From Acorus gramineus (lineage: Eukaryota; Streptophyta; Magnoliopsida; Acorales; Acoraceae), in the NCBI GenBank assembly GCA_030737835.1, contig JAUJYN010000015.1, positions 2,721,685-2,785,684 of the forward strand: 64,000 nt of DNA, in the 5' to 3' direction. Each line of letters starts with the position of its first letter. The stretch's first letter is position 1. A program made the position numbers and the translations under genes. Under the pieces are notes generated by a model, which saw only the letters and a program-made list of their open reading frames with translations, searched no databases and was not told the DNA's origin. Of this stretch, positions 1-10,483 are shown one piece after another.

Positions 1-1243
1 TGAAAAGTTTTAGACTCAATCATTTTTATCAACCAAAATTAGAAGACCACCAAAAAATCTACCATTACCTTCGATGAGAGTATGCACAGTCAATCACCTA
101 ATCCAATTTTCGACCACTATCCATTAAAAAATCGATTACTGAACCCCCTAAAAACAATCATATCAATAAAAAAAACACAGCTCTAAAAAAAACTAAAAAT
201 ATATTTATTTTCACATCTAAAAAGAAAGTGATACATATAAATCCAAAATTAATAAAAAAAAGAACAAATTTTAAATTCAAAAGAAAGGCATCCATCAGTA
301 ATTTTATGGGATCAAATGAGTCTGATTCTATTTGTAACTTTTGTATTTATTAATGTGATTAAAATATTTATATTTTATAATTTTATAGATATCTTAATGG
401 TTTGAAAAATTATTGAATGAAATTTGAAGTCCGGAGTCACGATTTGATTTTAGGGATCTGTTTATAAATCTTGAAATCTGATTTAGGGACCTGTTTGTAA
501 CACAGATAGGGTCTAGTTGTGAAACTGGTAGAACCTGGGGGTGGATCTGCCAAACGCCAAGGAACAGACAAAATTAGCCGTTTTTTGTCAAGGATCTTGT
601 TATAAATATCAGTGACTTGTTTATAACACATTTTATAGAACTGGGGGGTCTATCTGAAAAAGTACCTCGGTGAAATTACGAAAATTCCCCCGGTACACCA
701 ATTCCGGTTTATAGAAGAGTATAGATACGTTGGTTTTTTATTTTTTTTCTTTTTCAAAACATAAAATTTTTAAATTCTATATATAAATTTATATATATAT
801 TTGACTTCAAACTCTAATTCTTAACATGATTTCAAATAATCATCAATTAGCTAAGTGTAGAACTTAGATATAATATGGACAAGGGTTATGAGGCATGTGA
901 TGTATTTTGGCAAGTGAAATACGTACATTGAACTCTATTAATGTTGATGTGTGTATAAACTTTGCAAGATTTATGTGTTTAGGATTCTTATACATAATGT
1001 ATCTAGGTTGGAATAAACCATATTTATAGTTATAAATATGCAAGTTTGAATTTCAATAATGTAGTTAGATAGAATACATGAAACTTTGCATGAAAAAGTG
1101 AAGAGTCCTCTATATGTACATTGAACTTGTCATCACTATTGACTATGAAACAATGAACCACGCATGAAATAATTATAAGTCTATTATTTTCAATTAATTT
1201 GAGACTTTGAATTTGGAAAGGACTCTTCTATTGTTTAGAGGCC

Positions 1244-1253
1244 TATATAAAGG
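1244..1253 (+). promoter_or_regulatory. TATA-box-like motif
   Basis: TATATAAAGG lies about 60 bases upstream of a GA-rich leader-like stretch. It has good core-promoter form, but no gene or element boundary could be tied to it, so it may be a chance match in AT-rich DNA. Confidence 0.25.
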
Positions 1254-1746
1254 ATTTCATGTATGCCATTCCATCTATCCAATTTAGAAAAGTGATCCAC
1301 TCAAAAAGAGAGAGTTTATAGTGAGAGATTGTGAGAGATAACCCAAATGTCCTATTAGTCCAGAAGTTCGAGTGCTTTTTGTGATGATAAAGTTGTTGGA
1401 TATATTTTTAATTGTGATCCAAATTTTATTAGGTTGTGAATATTTTATCTTCTCTTTTAGACAGTTACGAATTTGAATTGAATGTGGTAAATAATATTAT
1501 TTATTTGTTACCGTTTTAGCTGTTGCAAAGCTATTTCCAATTTGGTCTATATAATGACCTTTTAAATTGGTGATGTGATATACTTAGAATATGAGAGAGA
1601 AGAAAGAGACATATAAAGAAAAATAATTCTTCTTTTCTATTGATCTTGATCAAGCCTTGTCTATTCCATTTCGGGTATGGATAATACAATGATTCAATTC
1701 GAGGACTCCACTTGATCGCACCACGGGGAGTCTGCGGAATCTCGTG

Positions 1747-1991
1747 GGTCGAGTTGTATCTCAGGAACGTTATGTCGGTGAAACTCCGTGCGTATGAAAG
1801 ACATATTCGTTTCAAGGATAGCATCTCCTATGTGCCTCTCGACCAGGCGATTCCAATCCTTTATTTCTTAATTATATTATTTTTGTTCTTGATATTTTAA
1901 TGTATTAATTTTCCAAAATTATGATTCATTGAGATACAACATTTTTCATGATTTCTGAGATTAGTTCTAACAATCTTGAAACGAATATGTC
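1747..1991. repeat. Interlocking set of inverted repeats
   Basis: Three perfect inverted pairs are visible: GGTCGAG (1747-1753) with CTCGACC (1837-1843), GTTGTATCTCA (1754-1764) with TGAGATACAAC (1930-1940), and a 17-base pair GACATATTCGTTTCAAG (1800-1816) with its complement (1975-1991). The second and third pairs are in crossing order, so they cannot all form one simple hairpin. No known RNA family was recognised; hammerhead and C/D-box cores were looked for and not convincingly seen. Confidence 0.5.
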
Positions 1992-3538
1992 ATCATGTCA
2001 ATATGTTGCATCTCAAAATTATTTTATAAATCAGGCACTATGAATTTGGGAAGGAAATTAATTTTTATTGATTTGGCACCTTCATTGTGTTATTTTGTAT
2101 TGATGACTCTTGATAATATATGTAACTGTCAATATTTTCTGTAATGAGTAGTGTATGCTATAATTTCTGCCATGATGCATGACTATGGATTCTCAAATAT
2201 TTGATTTTTTTAAATGTTTAAATATTGAGCATGCTGTTATATAATATTTTATTAATTTATTCTTTGGCATGGGGCATGGCTACACATGGAATTCTAAGTG
2301 TATTATAAATTTGTTTTTGTAGATTTAGTTGATCAATAATCGGTTTGATTTGCTGTCTTAGAAATGTATCAATGGATTGATTGTCAGTTTCTATTTTAAA
2401 TGTCACTCTTACATATTCTGTATTTGTGCATTTTTGAATTGTGATATATTTCATTTAATTTTGAAATATATATTGTGAATAATGAAACCTGCAAATAGAA
2501 GTGCACATGGTCATAATAATATTTATAATATTATGTACTTTGAAATGATCATATAATTAATATAATTCAAATAAATGAGATCATGGAATAATGCCCATCA
2601 TTATTGTTATTTTCATATTTTTGGCAGTTATACAATCTGATTCAAATTTGATATGGTACTTAATTAATGATTTACCATTTATATTTGTCATATTATGACC
2701 ATTATTATTCTTGTTATTTTCCTTTTGGTCATATTAAATTAAATTACTATTTTTGTGCCTTTGTTGGGTATCTCTATTTGTTCACAGTTTGCATGACAAT
2801 TAATGAGTAAAACTGGAATGAAGTTTTATATATATAGCTTTAAATTAATGATCGTCTCTCTTCATTGGCAGTGCTAATATGTGTTTACCATGTTATTATA
2901 TTTGCATATGCGTTTAATATGACAAATTCAAGAATCTCAGTGTCTGATCTTCTCTTTGAATAATTTAGTGATGCTTACAGAAGTCAGATCGCTTATTATA
3001 TATGCTGCTTTTATGGGTCAATATATTCTCATGAGTTTATTATTATGATTCTCCGGTTTTCTTGAATACCACTCTACTGGTTGTATCAAATATTTATATG
3101 TCATTTTGATATAACATTTAAAAGGAGAGATGATATGTATATAATGCATGCATGTTTACATTTAAATGTCTGGTTTTTGGAAAGTCTAAATAATAACGAG
3201 TCAGATATTATATGCTTTCCAATTTACTCATTTCAATCAAACCAGTGTGACTATTATTCTTATTCTTTCCACTTTTGACATAACTGAATATGTATCAGGG
3301 ATTCATAAATTCTTCTTTTGCTGAGGGATTTTAGTGAGCACATTCTTTAGATCCTATTATACAAGGCTATTAAAATTCTCCTCTGATATTTTATTATGAT
3401 GATCATTGTTCTAGAAATTTCCATATATTTCAATGATATATTTCAAGGCCCGTATTATATCACTCAACACATGCAATCGGGATATTTTATGTGTTTGGGA
3501 TATTCTATATGGAATTATTATTATTCTGGACTTATTGG

Positions 3539-4409
3539 TGTAGGGGATGAAATCAGGTCCTCCACTACTGGGCCGGATCGACGTGGATCCGAGCTTTTGA
3601 AGGTGGTTCGAGATGGTGTTGATGTTAACTCCACTTTGCAACGATCCGGAGCAAGCTTCGTCTGCTCACCGTCTTCCTTCTCTTTCAGCCTTCGAACACC
3701 TGAAACTCACACCAATGTGGTGTCGGCTAATGCCCCTCTGACGCTCAAGTCAGTGACTCCTCCATGATAAGAAGAAGAAGACTATAAAATTCTTAAGCGC
3801 AAGTAAGGGAGAGAGAGAGAGAGTGCATACCATCGGGGGGGGGGGGGATGTCCTCCTTTTATACTAGAGAAGGGGCTTGTCGAGCTTAGCCTTGTGGAGT
3901 GAGTATAGCATGAAATGGAGTCTCCATGTGGCTCTAGGATCTATGGACACGTGTCACCTAGGGATTGCCATACTGCAACTGATTTCTGACATCTAGTCCT
4001 TTTCCTGTGTCAGGGAATATTCCCTTGGTTAACCGTTATTTCACAAAGGTGGATGTATGGCCGACTTGTATTCCAGTTCGGGTTTTATGGTTTGGACAAC
4101 TCATACTTCAGGTCAGACCTTTGGTATTCGGGCACCTTGACTTGGTCGGGCAATACTATGCATCCGCCCTTGGTCAACCAGGGACTAAACATCCAACTTG
4201 TGTGAAAGTCCGTCTTGACCTGGTCGGGCAATATCATTTGCCCGACCTGATGGGGAAGGTAGGCCTGTTTAACTCATGGGGTAATTTGGGCCCTTGGGCC
4301 TTCTCATTCTGGATTTCCTACTAATCATAATGGGCGTATCCGCGCTTAACTCTTATACTTATGCAATCTTATTTCTTGTTCCGTTTTGTGATGGATTTGG
4401 TCTCCTACA
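3539..4409 (-). mobile_element. Solo LTR, Tat-like Ty3/gypsy
   Basis: The plus-strand ends are TGTAGGGGA and TCTCCTACA, a 9-base inverted match typical of LTR termini. The flanks ATTGG (3534-3538) and ATTGA (4410-4414) agree at four of five bases and look like an aged target duplication. On the minus strand a TATAAAAGGAGG box is followed by a leader containing CTGACTTGAGCGTC, a phrase recalled from Tat-lineage LTRs, so the element reads on the minus strand. A GA run (about 3809-3823) and a run of about 13 G (about 3835-3847) lie just downstream of the TATA box in that orientation. No internal region is present, so this is a solo LTR of about 0.87 kb. The family call is from recalled motifs and is less certain than the LTR call. 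Confidence 0.75.
3851..3863 (-). promoter_or_regulatory. TATA box of the solo LTR
   Basis: On the minus strand this reads TATAAAAGGAGGA, a strong plant core-promoter form placed within the LTR upstream of the GA-rich leader. It fixes the direction of the element. Confidence 0.6.
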
Positions 4410-4675
4410 ATTGACATTCTAGATTCTTTCATATATGGAGCAAGCGGTCTACATATTCTTATACGGATATCATATATGTTGGTTATCTATTCACTGGACC
4501 ATATATGTTTTGTTGGCTCTTCTGGGATTTCGATGCATATGGTATGTATATATTATTTGGCTTCTATATTATTTTATCAGTGAAATGCAAGACTTTTAAG
4601 GTATGTGACTAAATACCATTTTATTTTAATTGCACATGCTTATATGCAAATGACTTGCATGGTAAATGACATATT

Positions 4676-4709
<34 letters not shown>

Positions 4710-4911
4710 GTCAATATGATGATTCTTTGTAACTCATATGTTTATGTGATAAATTAGACCAAGTTATGAAATTAAAAGCATGTGATGTGTAGAGAAAACT
4801 GAAATAGAATGTAAGTGGATTTTATTTATGTTTTATATGAAAAATAAATGATCATTTATGAGTAGAGATTTATTTCACAATTACCTTCTGAGGTGGATAT
4901 TTTCCACCTTT
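4410..4911. other. AT-rich intergenic DNA
   Basis: This is the continuation of the left flank beyond the solo LTR. No gene is visible. It contains an (AT)n microsatellite, listed separately. Confidence 0.5.
4675..4711. repeat. (AT)n microsatellite
   Basis: A run of alternating TA that passes into a short CACACA stretch. This is a simple-sequence repeat with no link to a gene. Confidence 0.85.
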
Positions 4912-6352
4912 TGTTAAACCCCGAGGCAACCGTCACCGGAGTGTTCCAATGACATCAATATCAGAGAGTCATACACAAGAGGCCAATAATGACTCCAACA
5001 AAGTACAACAGTAACCAATAAGAATCAGATGACGCAAGCAAAGCAATGATGAGCAATGGTTAACTGAAGGTGCGGAAAGGTAAACTACATATAAAAAAAG
5101 TATATAATACAAAATATCATTACAGACCGGTTACTATAATAATTGTTTTGTGAGAGCCTAGAGTCTAGTCAATAACAAAAGACAACTCATGCAATTGACG
5201 CGAATCACAATTACATACAAGAAGGAATGCTAACGGCCTCACGCTCGTAGACCCAAAAGATTGGACGCAATACACCTCACGGGAGCTCTGGCTTCACGTT
5301 CGACCCGGCCTCAACCAGAGAAACAATACGAGAGGGGGTGAGCTACAAGCTCAGTGAGTGGCACAGGTCCACGCATCATACACAATAATAAGTATCCCAT
5401 AAAACAATATAGAGTACCAACAATTAAGGGAAGCAAACCAACAATCATAAGTGTCATACAACCCCAATCTCATCATCACCTTCACCCATAGGGTGACATT
5501 GGATTATCGGAAAAAGAAAACCAAACTCGCTAACTCCCTTAACCTTCCAGTAGCCCTCTCTCGGGTAGCCCTCTTCCTGACGGCCTTCCAAGATAGGTAC
5601 AAAGCCACAAAGTTATTGAAATATACATTGGGCCTCCTATAATATGGTGGTACCATTCAGGATGGCTCCAACGCCGAGTAGCTTCAACACGGATACGAGG
5701 TAGGGGAGAAGCATATCTACACTCACAACATGATATTTATGGATCCTTTGGTTATCACTCACCAAACGATATTAAATCCAACTAAAGTTATACAATGTTG
5801 CATCTTTCAGATGCAGGAAGATTAATTAAGTTCTCACCTAATTTATGTCGTAGAATGACCCTAGAGATGGGTCACACGCATGCCTAACACACTTATTATT
5901 CAAGGTACATATACTTAATAAGCTATCATTTGGCTAAAGATTTTAAAACAATGATCATGAGTGCATAATAGATTTAACCAAACATAGATCATGGATGCAT
6001 AAGAGATTTAATCATTCAAGTAAATAAATATTCATGGTAGTGGGAATACAAGAGACAACCTAAAGCATGCTTTCTACTTATGCGTTCATGTGTGGGCAAA
6101 TGACATTACCATACTAAACACATAGGGGTATGGAAGTATGGTTATGCATACATGGGCGTGATATACAAACAAGCATGAGATCCTATACAAGCTACAATTT
6201 ATAATAATCATATTATGTAAGCTATCTAACATAGTATGAATCTAGTAAATACATATGATCTAGCCATCATAATTAAATATAGCTATGGAGCCCAAAAAAT
6301 GCTCAACGCATGATTAGGTGCACTAAGCGCTTCCCAAATGAGTGGGCGAACC
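4912..6352 (-). mobile_element. Old, diverged fragment of a Tekay-type LTR
   Basis: The segment starts TGTTAAACCCCGAGGC, which aligns with the TGTCACGCCCCAGGGC terminus of the younger LTRs in this window. It then follows their order: AATATCAG, a GTGAGAGCC block, GAGGGGTGAGCTACAAGCTCAGTGAGTGG (split here as two recognisable blocks), CACCCATAGGGTGACA, and near its right end a GCGCTTCCCAAATGAGTGGG block matching GCGCCTCCCAAACTGGGTTGG of the neighbour. It therefore reads on the minus strand and is the terminal half of an LTR that was split when the Tekay element to its right inserted. Its divergence marks it as clearly older than the other copies. Confidence 0.65.
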
Positions 6353-6880
6353 TGTCACGCCCCAGGGCGGCCGTCCCTGGGACGTGGCAAGGGTATACAT
6401 GATATCAGCAGTCAATACAAGAGATCAATAATATACCATAAACAACAGCTAAAAAGACAACACAGACAACAAAGAGGCTGACATGATGTATACACAGAAA
6501 TGCGGAAGCTAAAAAGACTGAATCTGTAAATCAACAACACTTTACAGACTCGATACATAATCATATGTCCTGTGAGAGCCAATATATCCACAATACATCC
6601 AAATACAATCCATACTAGGTGCCCAAGCACAGAAATATATACATACAATCAAAAGGAAGGATGCTGATGGCCTCAAAACTCGAGGGACGTGGCGCTACTC
6701 CGCTACTGGTGTAGTCGCTCGGGAAGCTCCTCTTTCAAGTCCGCCTCGGTAATCACTGGAGAAAATAATTATGCGAGGGGTGAGCCACACGCTCAGTGAA
6801 TAGCACAACCCATGCATACAGTTTATATTAACCACATTTAATCAAGTCACTAGCCTCAAAGTGGCATAAACAACACTAAT

Positions 6881-7130
6881 CCGGGGGTTCGTACATCGCC
6901 GAACCACCATACCCTCACCCTCACCCTCACCCCTCAATAGGTGACAAAGGATGTTGGGACTTAATAGGCTGATAATCATCCTTACACAATCTAGTGGGTC
7001 GTCGCATCGCCGACCCACCACACCCTCACCCTCACCCCTCAATAGGTGACATAGGCTCTTGGGACTGACTAGGCTGTTGGTCACCCTTGGTCGACCGATA
7101 GTCTCTCCCCACTCCGTAGGTCGTTTGGCC
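6881..7130 (-). repeat. G-rich minisatellite in LTR A1, two units
   Basis: Two units of roughly 115 bases each contain (minus strand) TATTGAGGGGTGAGGGTGAGGG, given here as a 20-base core TTGAGGGGTGAGGGTGAGGG, followed by a TGGGTCGGCGATG block. The same unit occurs once, twice or three times in sister LTRs, so this is a variable-number repeat internal to the LTR. The spaced G-runs could fold as a G-quadruplex. Confidence 0.7.
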
Positions 7131-7850
7131 ACTCCCACATTCGGCACAGTCCATCTACCAAATCAGGAGGTGCATACTGATGGGAGCCCCTGCACGGGAC
7201 GATCTTTCTAACGCTGAGATAGTCTCTACACGGATCCAACGAAGGGAACAGAACAGCCTATCCATCGCATATGATCCACTCGGATCCGCTGACAGCACAT
7301 CTCTACTACTCTAATGTCTTGAATTCTTCAGAATTCCACCAGCGCGCATAACCAAGATGCGGGGAGTACATAAGATAATAATAATGAGGAAAAGAGATCT
7401 TGGGAGGGCAACCTGAGGTCCCGATGTAGGACATCCCGCCAACCAAACAAGGAACACGGAGTACCCTAACCCGGGTCTCAATGTTAACCTCGCAAGGCCC
7501 CCTTATATTCCCCAACGAATGCTAACAATATCACAAGCTTGCATTTAATTAAATAAATCAAACTAATAGGACGCATGCATAGGTCGGGGCTTTCCTAGCA
7601 TGATAACGAGGTGACAGGATGCACGGCTCATGCACATATCCTAAGGGTGCAAGTCCCTAACATACAAGTCTAGGGTGGCATGCATTCTATACATAAATCA
7701 TGCTTGCATGGATTACAATAAAACAGTTAATATTAACTATGTGCCCTAGGGGAGGACGGTACACGCCCAAGTGCATGTAGCGCCTCCCAAACTGGGTTGG
7801 GTTGTCCCACTCACCGGAAGTCGGGTCGTCGCGTGACCGTCCGTCAAGAT

Positions 7851-8723
7851 CTGCAAGACAGGGTATCAACTTGGTGAGTAAAATCCACAAATACCACAAA
7901 ATACACAAAAACATACAAATAAACACCCAACACTCGGGCAAACGTGCATACGGCCCGTACACACGCTAGCCCGAGCACCCCGACTCACTCCCGCACCCCC
8001 GGCAACCACCCGCACGGCCACCCGCCCCCGGATGCACCGCCGCGCCTCAGCCCGCGCACCCAGGCGCACCGCCGGGCCCCTGCCCGCCGCCTGGACACGC
8101 CGCCGAGCCTCCCGGGTGCACCGCGCGCCCACTGCGCCCCATCGCAGCAGCCCGCGCGCACACCGCACGCCCCGCGCTGGCCCGCGCGCACACCACACGC
8201 CCCGCGCGCCCAGCGCCTCGCCCCGCGCGCACCCCGCGCCCACCACCGGCTCGCCCAGCGCTCCACCAACTCGCCGTGCGCGCACAGCGCGCCTGCGCCC
8301 CTGCGCAGCGCTCCGCGCGCACCCCGCACGACGCCCTGCTCGCATGCCTACTCGACTAGCACCCAGCACGCCCAGTACGCCCAGCGCCCAGCACGCCCAG
8401 CGCCCGCACGTCCAGCACCCGCACGTTCAGCACGCCCAGTACGCGCGCCCTGCTGGCCTCCAGCTCCACCCGAGCGCACGCCCGCGCGCACGCACGCGCG
8501 CGCCCTGCCAGCTGCTCCGCCTGCTACGCCAGTGCTGCCTGTGCTGCTGCCTGTGCTGCTGCCCTGCCCGAGACAGCAACCCACCCTGTCCGAGCACCTC
8601 CACCACCAACCACCGGCCACCCATGGCCTCCGACCGCCCCCAACCACCTCCGACAGCCACCAACACCCAAACCCACCCTCCTAACAAGCATCTAAACAAG
8701 AAAAGCAAGGAAGGAGAGCTTAC
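7851..8723 (-). other. Apparent GT-AG intron inside LTR A1
   Basis: On the minus strand the donor reads GGTAAGC and the acceptor CTTGCAG followed by ATCTTGACGG. A TTACTCACC block lies about 25 bases before the acceptor, as in sister copies. Most of the interior is an alternating CG/GC/TG island. The call rests on conservation of both borders in at least seven other LTR copies and on one copy that lacks precisely the homologous segment. Confidence 0.65.
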
Positions 8724-9477
8724 CCAAAGGAAAAAGAGGAAAGGAAGGGAACCGGAAGCTCCTTTTGCACCGAAATGCTTCCCCAAAGGTCTCTACCACC
8801 AAGACCTATTCCCACCTCCGAAATGGCTCGGATCTGAGGAAAAGAGAGGGCGGAAGAAAGGGCTAGACACACCGGAATCCGTATTTGAAATCACCGGGGT
8901 GTAGATCGGGACCGGATCTACCCTTTCTATGTTTTAGGTTTTAAGGTTTGGGCACTCCAAGGGGCTCAAATCTAAGAAAAGGAGAGAGGGGGAGAGAGAA
9001 AACACAAAGAGGAAGATGATGAATAGTGAAGAGCACCTTTTTAGCTCACTTTAAATAAGTCAAACAAGGTTTAATTAGGGTTTAACCAAGATTAATTAGG
9101 TTAAGGGTGCTTAAAAGGGGGATTTGACTTGGGTCAACCCAACCACACAAAAAAACAAAAAGGGTTGACCAAGTCATGGGCCCACTTTGACCGAGTCAAC
9201 TCTCCCAATGACTTCTCGCTCGGTCAAAACCCGGATACGCCCCGGAACTGTGAAATTTCAGAAACGTTACCGGAATTTGATGAAATTTTTGTGAGTGGCT
9301 TAGAATGGCACCAGGACACATAATATGCAGTTAGATTTTCAATTGGAGTCCTCAAGCTCAGGACGATAGCTAACAGTCCAAAATTTTGCGGTTCCGATCG
9401 AAAAACGAAAAAAAACTCAAAAACTGCCAAAATGCTCCAATGGTTACCAGCAGGCAAAAAGTGACACATATATAACA

Positions 9478-9492
9478 TTCTCCCCCCCTTAG
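9478..9492 (-). other. Polypurine tract of the Tekay element
   Basis: On the minus strand TAAGGGGGGGAGAA abuts the LTR start TGTTATATATG. This is the expected plus-strand primer site, and it confirms the orientation and the 3' LTR boundary. Confidence 0.8.
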
Positions 9493-10483
9493 GAAATTTT
9501 GTCCTCAAAATAAATACAAGAACATCTAAGAAGGGAAAAGATGCGGATACGCGTCACGCATGGCGTCCTCAAGCTCCCAAGTGGCCTCGGCACCGGAACG
9601 GTGCTGCCATCGCACCTTGACCAGCTAGACGGTCTTGGTGCGGAGCCTCTTCTCGCGGCGGTCCAGGATCTCAATCGGCTGCTCAACGAAAGACAAGTCC
9701 GGCTCGAAGACGAGCGGCTCGAACGGGATGATGTGAGCAGGATCGTGGACATATCGCCTCAGCTGCGAGACATGGAAGATGTCATGAGCCTGAGCCAACT
9801 GTGGGGGCAGAGCTATGCGATAGGCCACCTCTCCAACTCGCTCGAGGATGAGGAACAGCCCAATGAAACGCGGACTCAGCTTGCCCCGCACACCAAATCG
9901 GAAGATGCCCTTCATCGGGGACACCTTCAAGAACACATGGTCACCAACCTCGAAGGTGAGCTCACGGCGACGACGGTCGGCGTAGCACTTCTGACAACTC
10001 TGAGCGACTCGGATACGCTCGCGAATCGTCTTCACCATCTCTGAGGTCTGGTGAACGATCTTTGGTCCCTCTAACTGGCGTTCTCCGACCTCGTCCCAAC
10101 ATAGGGGGGACCTGCAGCTGTGGCCATAAAGTGCCTCGTAAGGAGCCATCCGGATGCTCGAGTGGTAGCTGTTGTTGTAGGCAAACTCCACCAACGGAAG
10201 GTGCCTCTCCCAACTGCCCCCAAAATCGAGAACACAGGCCCGCAGCATGTCCTCAAGAGTCTGGATCGTCCTCTCTGACTGGCCGTCCGTCTGCGGATGA
10301 AACACTGTACTGAAATGGAGGTTCGTACCAAGGGCGTGCTGGAGGCTACGCCAGAACCTCGAAGTAAAACGCGCGTCTCGATCAGAAATGATGCTGACTG
10401 GAGTGCCATGGAGACGGACAATCTCGGAGACAAATAACTGCGCCAGGGTGTCCAGAGAATCGGTGAGTCGGATGGGGAGGATG
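9493..10483 (-). pseudogene. Tekay integrase core end and chromodomain-type tail
   Basis: The minus strand encodes the end of a Ty3/gypsy polyprotein. Visible blocks include VSIISDRDARF, the conserved FHPQTDGQSERTIQTLEDML, the LPLVEFAYNNSYHSSI block, YEALYGHSCRSPLCWDEVGE, and the C-terminal GDHVFLKVSPMKG and RGKLSPRFIGLF blocks. These are diagnostic of Tekay/Del chromoviruses, whose integrase inserts cDNA and carries a C-terminal chromodomain. A VRWQH-like chromodomain tail is recognisable towards 9500-9680. Only the 3' part of pol is present; the fossil is broken and lacks gag, protease and RT. It adjoins the polypurine tract and 3' LTR to its left. Confidence 0.85.

Larger units (their letters stand above)
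1..3538. other. AT-rich intergenic DNA, no recognisable gene
   Basis: No reading frame here is long or has a recognisable protein motif; the open frames are short and AT-driven. A TATA-like TATATAAAGG at 1244-1253 is followed by a purine-rich leader-like stretch (GAGAGAG, GTGAGAGATTGTGAGAG). Downstream, 1690-1850 is more GC-balanced than its surroundings and contains inverted repeats listed separately. This could be the remains of a non-coding transcript or of an unrecognised LTR, but neither terminal repeats nor a primer site were found. The rest looks like unique or very old repeat-derived DNA. Confidence 0.5.
6353..9477 (-). mobile_element. 3' LTR of a Tekay/Del chromovirus (copy A1)
   Basis: On the minus strand the LTR begins TGTTATATATGTGTCAC directly after a polypurine tract and ends GGGGCGTGACA. 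Its length is about 3.1 kb, in the range known for Tekay LTRs. Inside are a TATA-like TTATTTAAA (minus strand, near 9050), a leader CACTATTCATCATC, an apparent GT-AG intron (7851-8723) filled with a CpG-rich island, and a two-unit G-rich minisatellite. It adjoins a Tekay integrase end to its right, so it is a 3' LTR rather than a solo LTR. The partner 5' LTR is not in the window. The long open frames in the CpG island are compositional artefacts. Confidence 0.85.

Noticed and set aside
1700-1860. Hammerhead ribozyme or C/D-box snoRNA
   Set aside because: A GAAAC and a CTGA-like box are present, but the full hammerhead core and a convincing pair of C and D boxes with a terminal stem are not.
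6881-7130. GGGTGAG repeats as telomere-like sequence
   Set aside because: The plant telomere unit is TTTAGGG. Here the repeats are short, embedded in about 100-base units and present at the same place in every LTR copy.
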